Of a stretch of DNA of 11,674 nucleotides, positions 6,314-11,674 are shown one piece after another (the first letter of the stretch is position 1; each line of letters starts with the position of its first letter). Under the pieces are notes generated by a model. That model was not told where the DNA came from. It saw only the letters and a program-made list of their open reading frames with translations, and made no database searches. The position numbers and the translations under genes were made by a program. This stretch comes from Bdellovibrionales bacterium (GTDB lineage: Bacteria > Bdellovibrionota > UBA2428), in NCBI GenBank assembly GCA_018266335.1, contig JAFEAR010000253.1, positions 1 through 11,674 on the forward strand, in the 5' to 3' direction.

Positions 6314-7366
6314 CTAAAGTGACTCGCAGTACGACAGAATAAATTCTGCGTCGTTCTGCGAGTCGGATTCTCCCAGCAGCAATTTGCCTGCAAGGAGACT
6401 TGTGCCGCCTTCGCGTGGAACCATGGAAAGTTCGAATTCCTCCCGTGCCCCTTGGCTTAAGGTGCTCGCTCCCACAGTGCCGTAGCTGTGTCCGTATATG
6501 CGATTTATAGTTCCTGAGAGGTCGTTGAGGTCGATTCGCTTTTTGGCGAAAAATAGGTCAATGGTGGAAGGCTTCTCCTCCCCCTCTAGGGTCCAACTCG
6601 AAGGTCCAAAATTCCACCCGTTTTTGTTCAGGGCGGTATAGATACGAATCGAGTTTTCTTTCCTAAAAAAATAGGCTCCCCTGGGAAAAGAAAAATAGGT
6701 TCCATTGTCCTCGTGGCTAAGGCTGCACTCTAAGCCCGGTGCTTGGGCCATACCCTCAAATACCGATGCTGGCTGAGTGGTTGAAAACAACCGGGCTACG
6801 AGGCGCCGAGTGCGGACCGAATCGGCGTCGCGATTGGGCCAGTCACGCAGGACCTTGTACACTGCTTCGTGAATCCAAAGGGCCGCTTGGTCGCGCGGGG
6901 GCAGGCGATTTAAAAGTTCGGAGTTTATCAGTAGTTGGCGTTCAGGAGAGCTGCTCGATGCTTCCCGGTACTGAGCCACTCCTTCAAGCTGGTACCCCCG
7001 ATAAGTGAGATCGCTATTGATGTCTGTCGGAGCAGCAAGCCCCACGTCGGGCGGTAGATAAATGAGAATCTTCGACAAGTCATTGTATTCGCGCCGAACT
7101 TGTTCGGAGAAAGCAGGATTCCAGCGATCTAATTTGACTAATGCGGCTTCGATTTGTTTGGCTTGATTATCCTGGCTTTTGAGCATGGTGAGACCCTCGA
7201 GCACGGGTCCTTCCCACAGGTCCAAAAATTGAGCGTCAATGACATTACCGGCAGAGTCTCTTTTGACCCAGGCTCCTCCGCCGTGTCCTACGTCGTTTCC
7301 ACCCCAAGCCAGAAACGAAAAAGCTAGCCAACTTCCTAAAAAAAATCTGCGGAGCGTGTTGTTCAT
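6314..7366 (-). CDS. secreted protein of unknown function, coupled to regulator copy 2
   Basis: I take ATG 7366 as the start (350 residues) because it begins a signal peptide (MNNTLRRFFLGSWLAFSFLA) and forms an ATGA overlap with the regulator's stop at 7363-7365. An upstream ATG at 7402 would add 12 residues before the basic region. The mature N-terminus GNDVGHGGGAWVKRDSAG (23-40), then LDLWEG (48-53), resembles the Gly-rich start and LD-yEG motif I associate with secreted Bdellovibrio-type proteins; that is recollection, not a search result. A helix ALWIHEAVYKVLR (162-174) followed by DSVRTRRLVARLF (182-194) is also typical of that group. The His-Glu pair lacks a full HExxH, so it is not called a protease. 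The last 17 codons form part of a 44-nt palindrome. The ribosome binding site is weak, which supports translational coupling. Confidence 0.75.
   Translation of the reverse strand: MNNTLRRFFLGSWLAFSFLAWGGNDVGHGGGAWVKRDSAGNVIDAQFLDLWEGPVLEGLTMLKSQDNQAKQIEAALVKLDRWNPAFSEQVRREYNDLSKILIYLPPDVGLAAPTDINSDLTYRGYQLEGVAQYREASSSSPERQLLINSELLNRLPPRDQAALWIHEAVYKVLRDWPNRDADSVRTRRLVARLFSTTQPASVFEGMAQAPGLECSLSHEDNGTYFSFPRGAYFFRKENSIRIYTALNKNGWNFGPSSWTLEGEEKPSTIDLFFAKKRIDLNDLSGTINRIYGHSYGTVGASTLSQGAREEFELSMVPREGGTSLLAGKLLLGESDSQNDAEFILSYCESL
6321..6364. repeat. 44-nt near-palindrome at a convergent gene junction
   Basis: Outer arms GACTCGCAG (6321-6329) and CTGCGAGTC (6356-6364) are perfect 9-bp complements. 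Inside, after a T-T mismatch, ACGAC (6331-6335) pairs with GTCGT (6350-6354), and AGAA pairs with TTCT around a short A-rich loop. It begins 24 bp after the stop of the plus-strand gene and lies within the end of the minus-strand CDS. Neither strand has a T-run after it, so it is not a canonical intrinsic terminator. Confidence 0.7.
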
Positions 7367-8145
7367 TTTGTCTTTCGCGACACCGGAAACAGTTGCACGC
7401 ATACTTTGTAGACCTCTGCTTTCTTGCCCGACTCTAAAAATTCGCTGAGTTGCTTTCTAAACTCCCAAATCATACGTTTCGCTTCAGCTAACTTCTCTGG
7501 ATTAATGGCCATAGTCATAGATGAAAAATCGCACGAATCAAAGGCTCCTTCCTCCATCGCGCTTTGGGCCATAGAAAGACTTTGGAGGTGATGCTTTCGA
7601 ATGTAAACATTAGGGATTCCGGAGCTAGTTTTAAATTGTGTTCCAGTTGGACGGTACTCCCCATTTTTATTTTTTTTGAGCATGCCTAGGCGTGTGAGGC
7701 GTACAAGTGCATTTTTAGCTTCCGAAATGCGAATCCCCAGGCGCTTAGCAATCCATTGGGGTTTGCTGCGAAAATCATACGTGCCGGCCAGTGAATGCAC
7801 GGTAAAATAGAAGGGATCGGCAATCAAATGAAACTGATCCATGTCGATCGCTCGAAAGCTATCTTTTTGAGCGTCGATATACTCGAACTTCTTTTTGTCG
7901 GTCCGATTCCTAAGCCCACTGAGAATTTTTTCGATTCGGTTCGGCTCTACATATAAGTTTTTAAGTATCCGTTCTGCGCTCTTGCGAGTGATGGGGGAAC
8001 GCCCGTTCATGATGGCCGACAGCGCTGAGACGGGCATTTTTAGTCGGCGTGCATATGCTCGCAGAGAATACGATGGATTGAGTGAACGGATGCGTACAAG
8101 CTCTTCATTGAGAATACAAAACACCTCGTGCTGTTCGTTGGTCAT
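7363..8145 (-). CDS. TIGR02147 / DUF4423 family transcriptional regulator, copy 2
   Basis: The 260-residue protein has the same layout as copy 1. A helix-turn-helix lies at about 23-63 (NPSYSLRAYARRLKMPVSAL, matching NPRYSLRAFARFLEVTPATL of copy 1). A winged-helix-like stretch lies at about 130-168 (QWIAKRLGIRISEAKNALVR, then LTRLGMLKKN and GEYRPT). It ends in VQLFPVS (250-256). Outside these blocks the copies differ strongly, so they are paralogues and not a recent duplication. The ATG at 8145 matches the usual distance from start to helix-turn-helix. A TTG at 8208 would add 21 atypical residues and run through a palindromic operator-like site. It overlaps the secreted-protein gene by ATGA and is divergent from the 8322 gene. 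It is presumably a cytoplasmic DNA-binding regulator; the ligand is unknown. Confidence 0.85.
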   Translation of the reverse strand: MTNEQHEVFCILNEELVRIRSLNPSYSLRAYARRLKMPVSALSAIMNGRSPITRKSAERILKNLYVEPNRIEKILSGLRNRTDKKKFEYIDAQKDSFRAIDMDQFHLIADPFYFTVHSLAGTYDFRSKPQWIAKRLGIRISEAKNALVRLTRLGMLKKNKNGEYRPTGTQFKTSSGIPNVYIRKHHLQSLSMAQSAMEEGAFDSCDFSSMTMAINPEKLAEAKRMIWEFRKQLSEFLESGKKAEVYKVCVQLFPVSRKTK

Positions 8146-8192
8146 GGCTTCATTGGCTAGCTTTTTCAAATTTCTCGAACAAGGTATAAATA

Positions 8193-8207
8193 TGAACAAT
8201 ATGTTCA
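8193..8207. promoter_or_regulatory. candidate operator TGAACA-ATA-TGTTCA before regulator copy 2
   Basis: A perfect inverted repeat with 6-bp arms and a 3-bp centre lies 47 bp upstream of the regulator start. Further GAAC half-sites occur at 8177-8181 (GAACA) and in TTGAAC at 8217-8222. On the minus strand TTGCTA sits just upstream and TATTTA just downstream at 17-bp spacing, so the dyad would fill the spacer of a weak promoter. This is a classical autorepression geometry, but it is inferred. Confidence 0.5.
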
Positions 8208-8248
8208 AATAGCAAATTGAACGCTTTTTTTGGGGACCAGTCTTTTAA

Positions 8249-8277
8249 TTGGAAAAACTAACGCTAGGCTTGATATT
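8249..8277 (+). promoter_or_regulatory. possible promoter of the 8322 secreted-protein gene
   Basis: TTGGAA (8249-8254, 4/6) and GATATT (8272-8277, 4/6) are 17 bp apart. This would start transcription near 8284 and give a leader of roughly 38 nt. A second GATATT at 8285-8290 lacks a partner -35. The match is moderate. Confidence 0.35.
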
Positions 8278-8281
8278 TGTC

Positions 8282-8298
8282 GGAGATATTTTGTCTCC
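8282..8298 (+). promoter_or_regulatory. GGAGA ... TCTCC inverted repeat in the 8322 gene leader
   Basis: GGAGA (8282-8286) and TCTCC (8294-8298) are perfect complements around a 7-nt loop. TCTCC can also pair with the Shine-Dalgarno GGAGG (8311-8315), using one G-U pair. Mutually exclusive structures are conceivable, but the proposed transcription start lies inside the first arm, so only the second pairing may be available in RNA. Confidence 0.3.
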
Positions 8299-8321
8299 TG
8301 TCGTTCGAATGGAGGACCTAT

Positions 8322-8720
8322 ATGAAGATCTCAAAAATTACATGCTTAGTCGCAGTTCTGTCGACGGGAATATCGCAAGCCGGACAACGTAAGGTGGCCT
8401 CGGCTGGTATCGAGTGCCAGTCTGATCTCTATACGATTACAATTCCCGTGGGGGCGGCTGACACTCTTCGTGGCGACATTGACCTTAGTTCTTCGGCCGA
8501 TCCCGTGGATAACGCTAAATTCTCTAAGGCCCGTGTTGCTGGCTTTTGGCTCAGTAAAAATCACTTGTTTGTGCGTGTTGTGGATAAAGACAGCAACTAC
8601 AATGTGCTTTTGATTGAAACCGATATGAGAGACGGTGAGTATGTCGGCCAGGTTTCTTATGCTGCGGAGGCTCGCGCTTCGAAGCAATTCAATACTGAAA
8701 ATGTGAAGTGCGTTCGCTAA
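8322..8720 (+). CDS. small exported protein of unknown function
   Basis: The start is ATG 8322, preceded by GGAGG at a 6-nt spacing; an upstream start at 8277 would bury the signal peptide behind 15 extra residues. The 132-residue product begins with a Sec signal peptide (MKISKITCLVAVLSTGISQA, cleavage after residue 20). The mature part is about 112 residues. Cys32 near its start and Cys130 three residues from its end probably close a disulfide around a compact beta-rich domain. Alternating segments such as YTITIPVG and GFWLSKNHLFVRVVD suggest beta-strands. I do not recognise a family. In size, signal peptide and two terminal cysteines it parallels the 5880 protein, although no sequence similarity is visible. 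It is divergent from regulator copy 2 and may be controlled by it. It is convergent with the 8735 gene, 14 bp away. Confidence 0.75.
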   Translation: MKISKITCLVAVLSTGISQAGQRKVASAGIECQSDLYTITIPVGAADTLRGDIDLSSSADPVDNAKFSKARVAGFWLSKNHLFVRVVDKDSNYNVLLIETDMRDGEYVGQVSYAAEARASKQFNTENVKCVR

Positions 8721-8734
8721 AAGACAGGCCTCTT

Positions 8735-9679
8735 TCAGTGATCTAGGTGCGGAGCCTCGATGGAAGATTCGGGTTGGTCTGCGAAAGTTTTGAATTGAAT
8801 TACTTTGCAGGCAATTTTGGGAAAGCTCTTGGCTTTTTCAGTCACGTCGTGGCGGACCACTTTTTCAAGAGATCCGTCCGGATTTGTAAGGAAAGTCCAT
8901 CTTGTTAGGACTTTACTGGGAGTACCTCCCCACTCCTCTAGGGCAAGGTGTCCTTCGTGAACAGTTAGTATTGTTCCGGACATGTCAGTGCTTCCGTCTT
9001 TTGAGATGAAAGAAATTGAAGGTTGTATATGGTAGCTGCTGTGTTGAAGCTGCCGTACAAACGTGATTTTTCCATCTTTAGTGGTGCCAAACTCTATACG
9101 GCATGGAGTATCTGCATTTTCTGGAATGGCCCGAAAGGCATATCTTGAGAGAGTTTCTTTGTAGTGGGTGATTTCTGCAAACTTTGCGCTTTTTCCAACC
9201 AAATCCTGTAGCTGTTCAAAAGGACTCTTCGTATTTGGGGGCGTTGTTGCTTTTGGAATTCTGACAGGGTTTTTCTCTTTTTGAAATGCGTACGTTGGGT
9301 TCGCCGGAAGCGATGAAGCTAAATAAACTGAAAAGGCGCTTCGGGTTTCTTGTAGCAAGCGAAGGCAGTCTGGGCTTGAGTCCGATTTTGCAGAAGCTAC
9401 GACTGCCTGAAGGTCTCTTTGCCTTGCCAGTAAGCTTTCGGATATTTTCGGTTCGAAAGGAATTTCTTCGAGCGCTTGAATCAGTTCAAATATTTGCAGG
9501 AGGTCCTCTCTGTGAGAGCTCTGGCAGGTTTTCATTGAAGCCTGAAGGGCAGATTGCAGAGCGTAGTTGTTCTGGCGGAAAGTTATTGATTCAGCATCAA
9601 TAGCAATTGACGCCGAACGACTTTGAGAAGCGCATAGGAGGGAGCACGCAAGAGTTAGTATCTGAAATTGAAGTCTCAT
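8735..9679 (-). CDS. exported protein of unknown function (314 aa)
   Basis: The product begins with a probable Sec signal peptide (MRLQFQILTLACSLLCASQS, then RSA; likely cleavage after about residue 23). Cys11 and Cys16 are not in a proper lipobox. The N-terminal half (about 30-125) looks helical and contains Cys52 and Cys105. A proline/threonine-rich linker (IPKATTPPNTKSP, 141-153) leads to a C-terminal domain (about 155-300) that looks beta-rich. That domain has Cys193 and Cys291 and segments such as GKITFVRQ, SISFISKDGS and RWTFLTNPDG. No family is recognised. AGGAG lies about 10 nt before ATG 9679. It starts 4 bp after the stop of the 9684-10202 gene, so the two are almost certainly one transcription unit and may act together in the periplasm. 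Confidence 0.7.
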   Translation of the reverse strand: MRLQFQILTLACSLLCASQSRSASIAIDAESITFRQNNYALQSALQASMKTCQSSHREDLLQIFELIQALEEIPFEPKISESLLARQRDLQAVVASAKSDSSPDCLRLLQETRSAFSVYLASSLPANPTYAFQKEKNPVRIPKATTPPNTKSPFEQLQDLVGKSAKFAEITHYKETLSRYAFRAIPENADTPCRIEFGTTKDGKITFVRQLQHSSYHIQPSISFISKDGSTDMSGTILTVHEGHLALEEWGGTPSKVLTRWTFLTNPDGSLEKVVRHDVTEKAKSFPKIACKVIQFKTFADQPESSIEAPHLDH

Positions 9680-9683
9680 GGTG

Positions 9684-10202
9684 TTATTTCTCCTGATCCA
9701 CCGTTGTGTTTTCGAGGGTTTGCTTTATGAAAGAAGTCTCATTCTCCTTTTGATTGACTTTGCCTTCAATAGTGGTGCCTCTTATAACGATTCTCTGCAC
9801 AGCACTACCCTCGGGAAAGGGCGGGCATCGATAACCGCGCACGATGTCTCGAAATTCAGGTGGTCGGGTGGTCATAAGTCCGAATGGGAAAATGATAATT
9901 TCGTAGGAATCGCCCTTATCTGCTTCGTAGGCAATGGAGTGAGAGGTTATGTAGCTCAAGGCTGAAGCGCACCTTTTAGCCCAACCTTTCCAATCCAAAT
10001 TTGATTCCAAAGCGGAGGCCTGGGCGACCGAGAGCGATCCGGTAAGAAGGGTGGGTTTGCGAGGAGGCGGAGGGGTGTAGGTGTCGAATTGAGGCGTCTC
10101 CGCCTGCAGTCCGTGAATGTTGGGTGTTGTTTGGGCCAGGGCGGGAACGAATGCCACTACGCTGGCTAGAGTAACGAAACTTTTTATATGAATGCAATTC
10201 AT
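9684..10202 (-). CDS. exported protein of unknown function (172 aa)
   Basis: A signal peptide is evident (MNCIHIKSFVTLASVVAFVP, then ALA before QTTP; cleavage after residue 23). A linker with four consecutive prolines (TPPPPRKP, 43-50) precedes a domain of about 110 residues. That domain contains Cys78 and Cys126, likely a disulfide, and strands such as SYEIIIFPFGLM (99-110) and AVQRIVIRGTTIEG (134-147). The C-terminus is polar. No family is recognised. An AAGGA-type site lies roughly 10 nt before ATG 10202. On the minus strand TTGACG lies near 10260, but no good -10 follows at the usual distance, so the promoter is uncertain. The gene leads a two-gene unit with the 314-residue protein and lies 99 bp downstream of the papain-like protease gene, which may share its transcript. 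Confidence 0.7.
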   Translation of the reverse strand: MNCIHIKSFVTLASVVAFVPALAQTTPNIHGLQAETPQFDTYTPPPPRKPTLLTGSLSVAQASALESNLDWKGWAKRCASALSYITSHSIAYEADKGDSYEIIIFPFGLMTTRPPEFRDIVRGYRCPPFPEGSAVQRIVIRGTTIEGKVNQKENETSFIKQTLENTTVDQEK

Positions 10203-10301
10203 TTGTAAGTTTTCCTTCTCTCTCCTGCAACGGTAGCATGGAAGACTATCTATTCGGGCGTCAAAAGAATTGCCGTGTTTAGACGAAAGGGGGGATCACT
10301 G

Positions 10302-11441
10302 CTAGTGAACAGATTGATTTTCCGGTTGATGATCCGGCAAAATAGTCATTCGAATTTTTCTCTGACGGTCTGGTGATGATGTCACCCAGAGTGGAGAGCC
10401 AATTTGGCAGGCTTCTTCGACGGGCAGTCGAATTTTTGCGTGAGCCTGTCCCTCCGAATTTTGAAATATGAAATACTGATGGCCCGTGTCTTGATCTGTT
10501 TGCATCCCGGTTAACACAACGGCATGAATCGTGAAATCTCCAGGAAATCGAGTGTATTTCTGTGATTCGATCGAAGCTATTTCAATGCCGCCAATTTTAT
10601 TAAGGGTAGCCAACATGGGAAGGCCGGCACAAAGGTGATCACGAATACTTTGCCTGAGCTCCTTAGAGGCGCCCATACAGTCTGCCATGGCTCGTTCAAA
10701 ATCCGATTGGTTTCTACTTCGATAGGCGGAAAAAATTTTTTTTGTGGTTAAAAACATTCGCTCTCCCGCCGCAAGTGAAAACTCCTCGATTTGCATGTCG
10801 GCAAAGAAATTGGGATCGAGCGTTCTGGTTTTACCGGACTCGCATATTTGTTTTCCTGACTTCAAGGTTTGGCAAATTAAATTAACGGAATTGACACCAC
10901 CTTGTTTTGCCTGCTTGTCCAGCAGTTCAAATTGCGTACGAAGTTTGGACTTAAGGTTCGTGTCCTCATAGGTTATGGGCCATGGTTCGCGTACGAATTC
11001 TTTGAATAGATTTTCGGGGATTCCTCTGTCCACAAGGTGAGCTTCATCTCCATATAGCTCCACATGGCTAGCGCGTTGACCTATTTCGCTTGGTTTTAAA
11101 GTGTTCAGGTATTGGCAAGCGGCGGCCTCCGCCGAAAACTCCAGGTGTTCGCCAGACTTTCGGTAGGCGAATGACTCAAGCAAACTAATGAAGCTATGGC
11201 TGTAACAGGTCTTCCATTTTCCTTGGTCTTTTGGTTTTGGCGGGAACTGAGCTGCTGTTGAAATCGGCCAAGAGGTCCGTCGGCAAGATTCGAAGTCAAG
11301 AACAGGTGGTTCCGTCAGCTGTTCGTCAGAAGGGGCGGCAGAAAACGCTGTGTCCATTTGCCAGATGCAAAACATCAGCGCCCAAAGAATTGATCGCCAC
11401 TTTAGCCACCCACTCACCATCCTAATGAATACTATCGGCAT
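10302..11441 (-). CDS. secreted papain-like (peptidase family C1-type) cysteine protease
   Basis: The complete catalytic set of papain-fold proteases is visible in order. KDQGKWKTCYSHSF (71-84) aligns with the papain NQG-C-SCWAFS block, placing the oxyanion Gln73 exactly six residues before nucleophile Cys79, as in papain. EFSAEAAACQYL (101-112) fits the LSEQ-L-DC helix. FTIHAVVLTGM (303-313) carries His306. YFIFQNSEGQ (323-332) carries Asn328, as in the YWIVKNSWG block. The middle (about 140-290) is longer than in papain, with extra Cys residues. A basic, then hydrophobic, N-terminus ending near AFSAAP (32-37) is an export signal, and there is little room for a classical propeptide. The start is uncertain: ATG 11441 lies inside a palindrome, and ATG 11420 would still keep a signal peptide. 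Extracytoplasmic proteolysis is expected; whether host or self proteins are cut is unknown. Confidence 0.8.
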   Translation of the reverse strand: MPIVFIRMVSGWLKWRSILWALMFCIWQMDTAFSAAPSDEQLTEPPVLDFESCRRTSWPISTAAQFPPKPKDQGKWKTCYSHSFISLLESFAYRKSGEHLEFSAEAAACQYLNTLKPSEIGQRASHVELYGDEAHLVDRGIPENLFKEFVREPWPITYEDTNLKSKLRTQFELLDKQAKQGGVNSVNLICQTLKSGKQICESGKTRTLDPNFFADMQIEEFSLAAGERMFLTTKKIFSAYRSRNQSDFERAMADCMGASKELRQSIRDHLCAGLPMLATLNKIGGIEIASIESQKYTRFPGDFTIHAVVLTGMQTDQDTGHQYFIFQNSEGQAHAKIRLPVEEACQIGSPLWVTSSPDRQRKIRMTILPDHQPENQSVH

Positions 11442-11470
11442 TTGGGGCCGATTCTTGAGGTTGGGCCGAT
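11434..11470. promoter_or_regulatory. ATCGGC repeats before the papain-like protease gene
   Basis: ATCGGC (11434-11439) and GCCGAT (11447-11452) form a perfect dyad with a 7-bp centre. A direct copy of the second half, TTGGGCCGAT, follows at 11461-11470 beside TTGGGGCCGAT at 11442-11452. On the minus strand a TAAAAT (11501-11496) could be a -10 about 30 bp further upstream, without a convincing -35. The set looks like an operator or leader element and favours the downstream start at 11420. Confidence 0.4.
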
Positions 11471-11557
11471 ATGCCGCTGAACTGGTTAGCGATGGATTTT
11501 AAATCGGTTTCTCCCGGCGGTTTGACCGCTCCGGCATTCGCCGCGAGGATGTGGTGT

Positions 11558-11674
11558 TCACGTAATTACTTCCGGTTTGGGCGGAAGCACCAAGGGGCCC
11601 TTGGTTCGTGTTATGAGCGAAAATCGCTCTAACGTTTGGAAAATGGCTTCTCGCTCAGCTGTTCTTTTTTCGCA
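11558..11674 (-). CDS. C-terminal fragment of an unidentified protein (gene enters from right edge)
   Basis: Reading inward from the right end, one minus-strand frame stays open for 38 codons to a TGA at 11558-11560, while the other two stop within about 15 codons. The end of the product reads TAEREAIFQTLERF, then SLITRTKGPLVLPPKPEVIT. A charged helix followed by a proline-rich tail is plausible for the end of a real protein. A short plus-strand frame (ATG 11613) is also open to the edge but has no ribosome binding site. The segment 11442-11557 holds no gene I can support. With so few codons the call is tentative and no function can be given. Confidence 0.4.
   Translation of the reverse strand, partial: CEKRTAEREAIFQTLERFSLITRTKGPLVLPPKPEVIT

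Noticed and set aside
6478..6910. HEAVY motif in the 6314-7366 protein as a zinc protease site
   Set aside because: Only His-Glu is present, with no second His at +4 and no third ligand, so a protease call is not supported.
8719..8734. AAAGA ... TCTTT hairpin between convergent genes as a terminator
   Set aside because: The stem is only 5 bp, A/T-dominated, and lacks a proper T-run; too weak to list.
11616..11630. GAGCGA-AAA-TCGCTC hairpin as a terminator
   Set aside because: The stem is perfect but neither strand has a T-run after it, and it lies within a probable coding fragment.
11613..11674. Plus-strand start of a gene at the right edge (MSENRSNV...)
   Set aside because: Only 20 codons, no ribosome binding site, and the opposite strand gives a more protein-like frame.

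Overview
The window (11.7 kb) looks like an accessory, export-rich stretch of chromosome from a Bdellovibrionota-like bacterium. The clue is two paralogous regulators of the TIGR02147 / DUF4423 type, a family best known from Bdellovibrio relatives and Fibrobacter. Many neighbouring genes carry Sec signal peptides. No rRNA, tRNA, transposase or CRISPR array was seen. The assignment is family-level inference from translated sequence only.

Layout. At 1-2645 three minus-strand genes form an apparent operon: a TIGR02147 regulator (1833-2645), overlapping by ATGA a secreted HExxHxxGxxH zinc protease (658-1836), then the 5' two-hundred-odd codons of a TMTC/PMT-like membrane glycosyltransferase (1-618) that runs off the left edge. 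A 181-bp divergent region holding several dyads separates this from a plus-strand 795-residue lipoprotein gene (2827-5214). That protein carries a uracil-DNA-glycosylase-like domain (GQDGTH ... HPSALS) and probably a second, degenerate copy. Its stop lies 1 bp from the stop of a convergent Mpo1-like/DUF962 membrane gene (5216-5608), which itself overlaps a small 72-residue protein gene (5511-5729). A near-consensus sigma70 promoter then drives what looks like a leaderless mRNA for a small exported protein (5880-6296).

At 6314-8145 the same arrangement as on the left recurs: a second TIGR02147 regulator overlaps a second secreted protein gene by ATGA, and a secreted-protein gene (8322-8720) is divergent from the regulator. 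The convergent junction near 6300 contains a 44-nt near-palindrome. The right third (8735-11441) holds three minus-strand genes for exported proteins: two unrecognised ones 4 bp apart, and a papain-like (C1-type) cysteine protease with a complete Q-C-H-N set. A short C-terminal fragment of another minus-strand gene enters from the right edge.

Taken together, eight of the twelve substantially covered genes encode proteins with export signals (including two proteases of different catalytic classes and an exported DNA-glycosylase-fold protein). The two regulator/secreted-protein cassettes suggest locally autoregulated secretion modules. Sampled lines suggest the right part is less GC-rich (about 40-45%) than the lipoprotein gene (about 65% in one sampled line), consistent with a mosaic origin.
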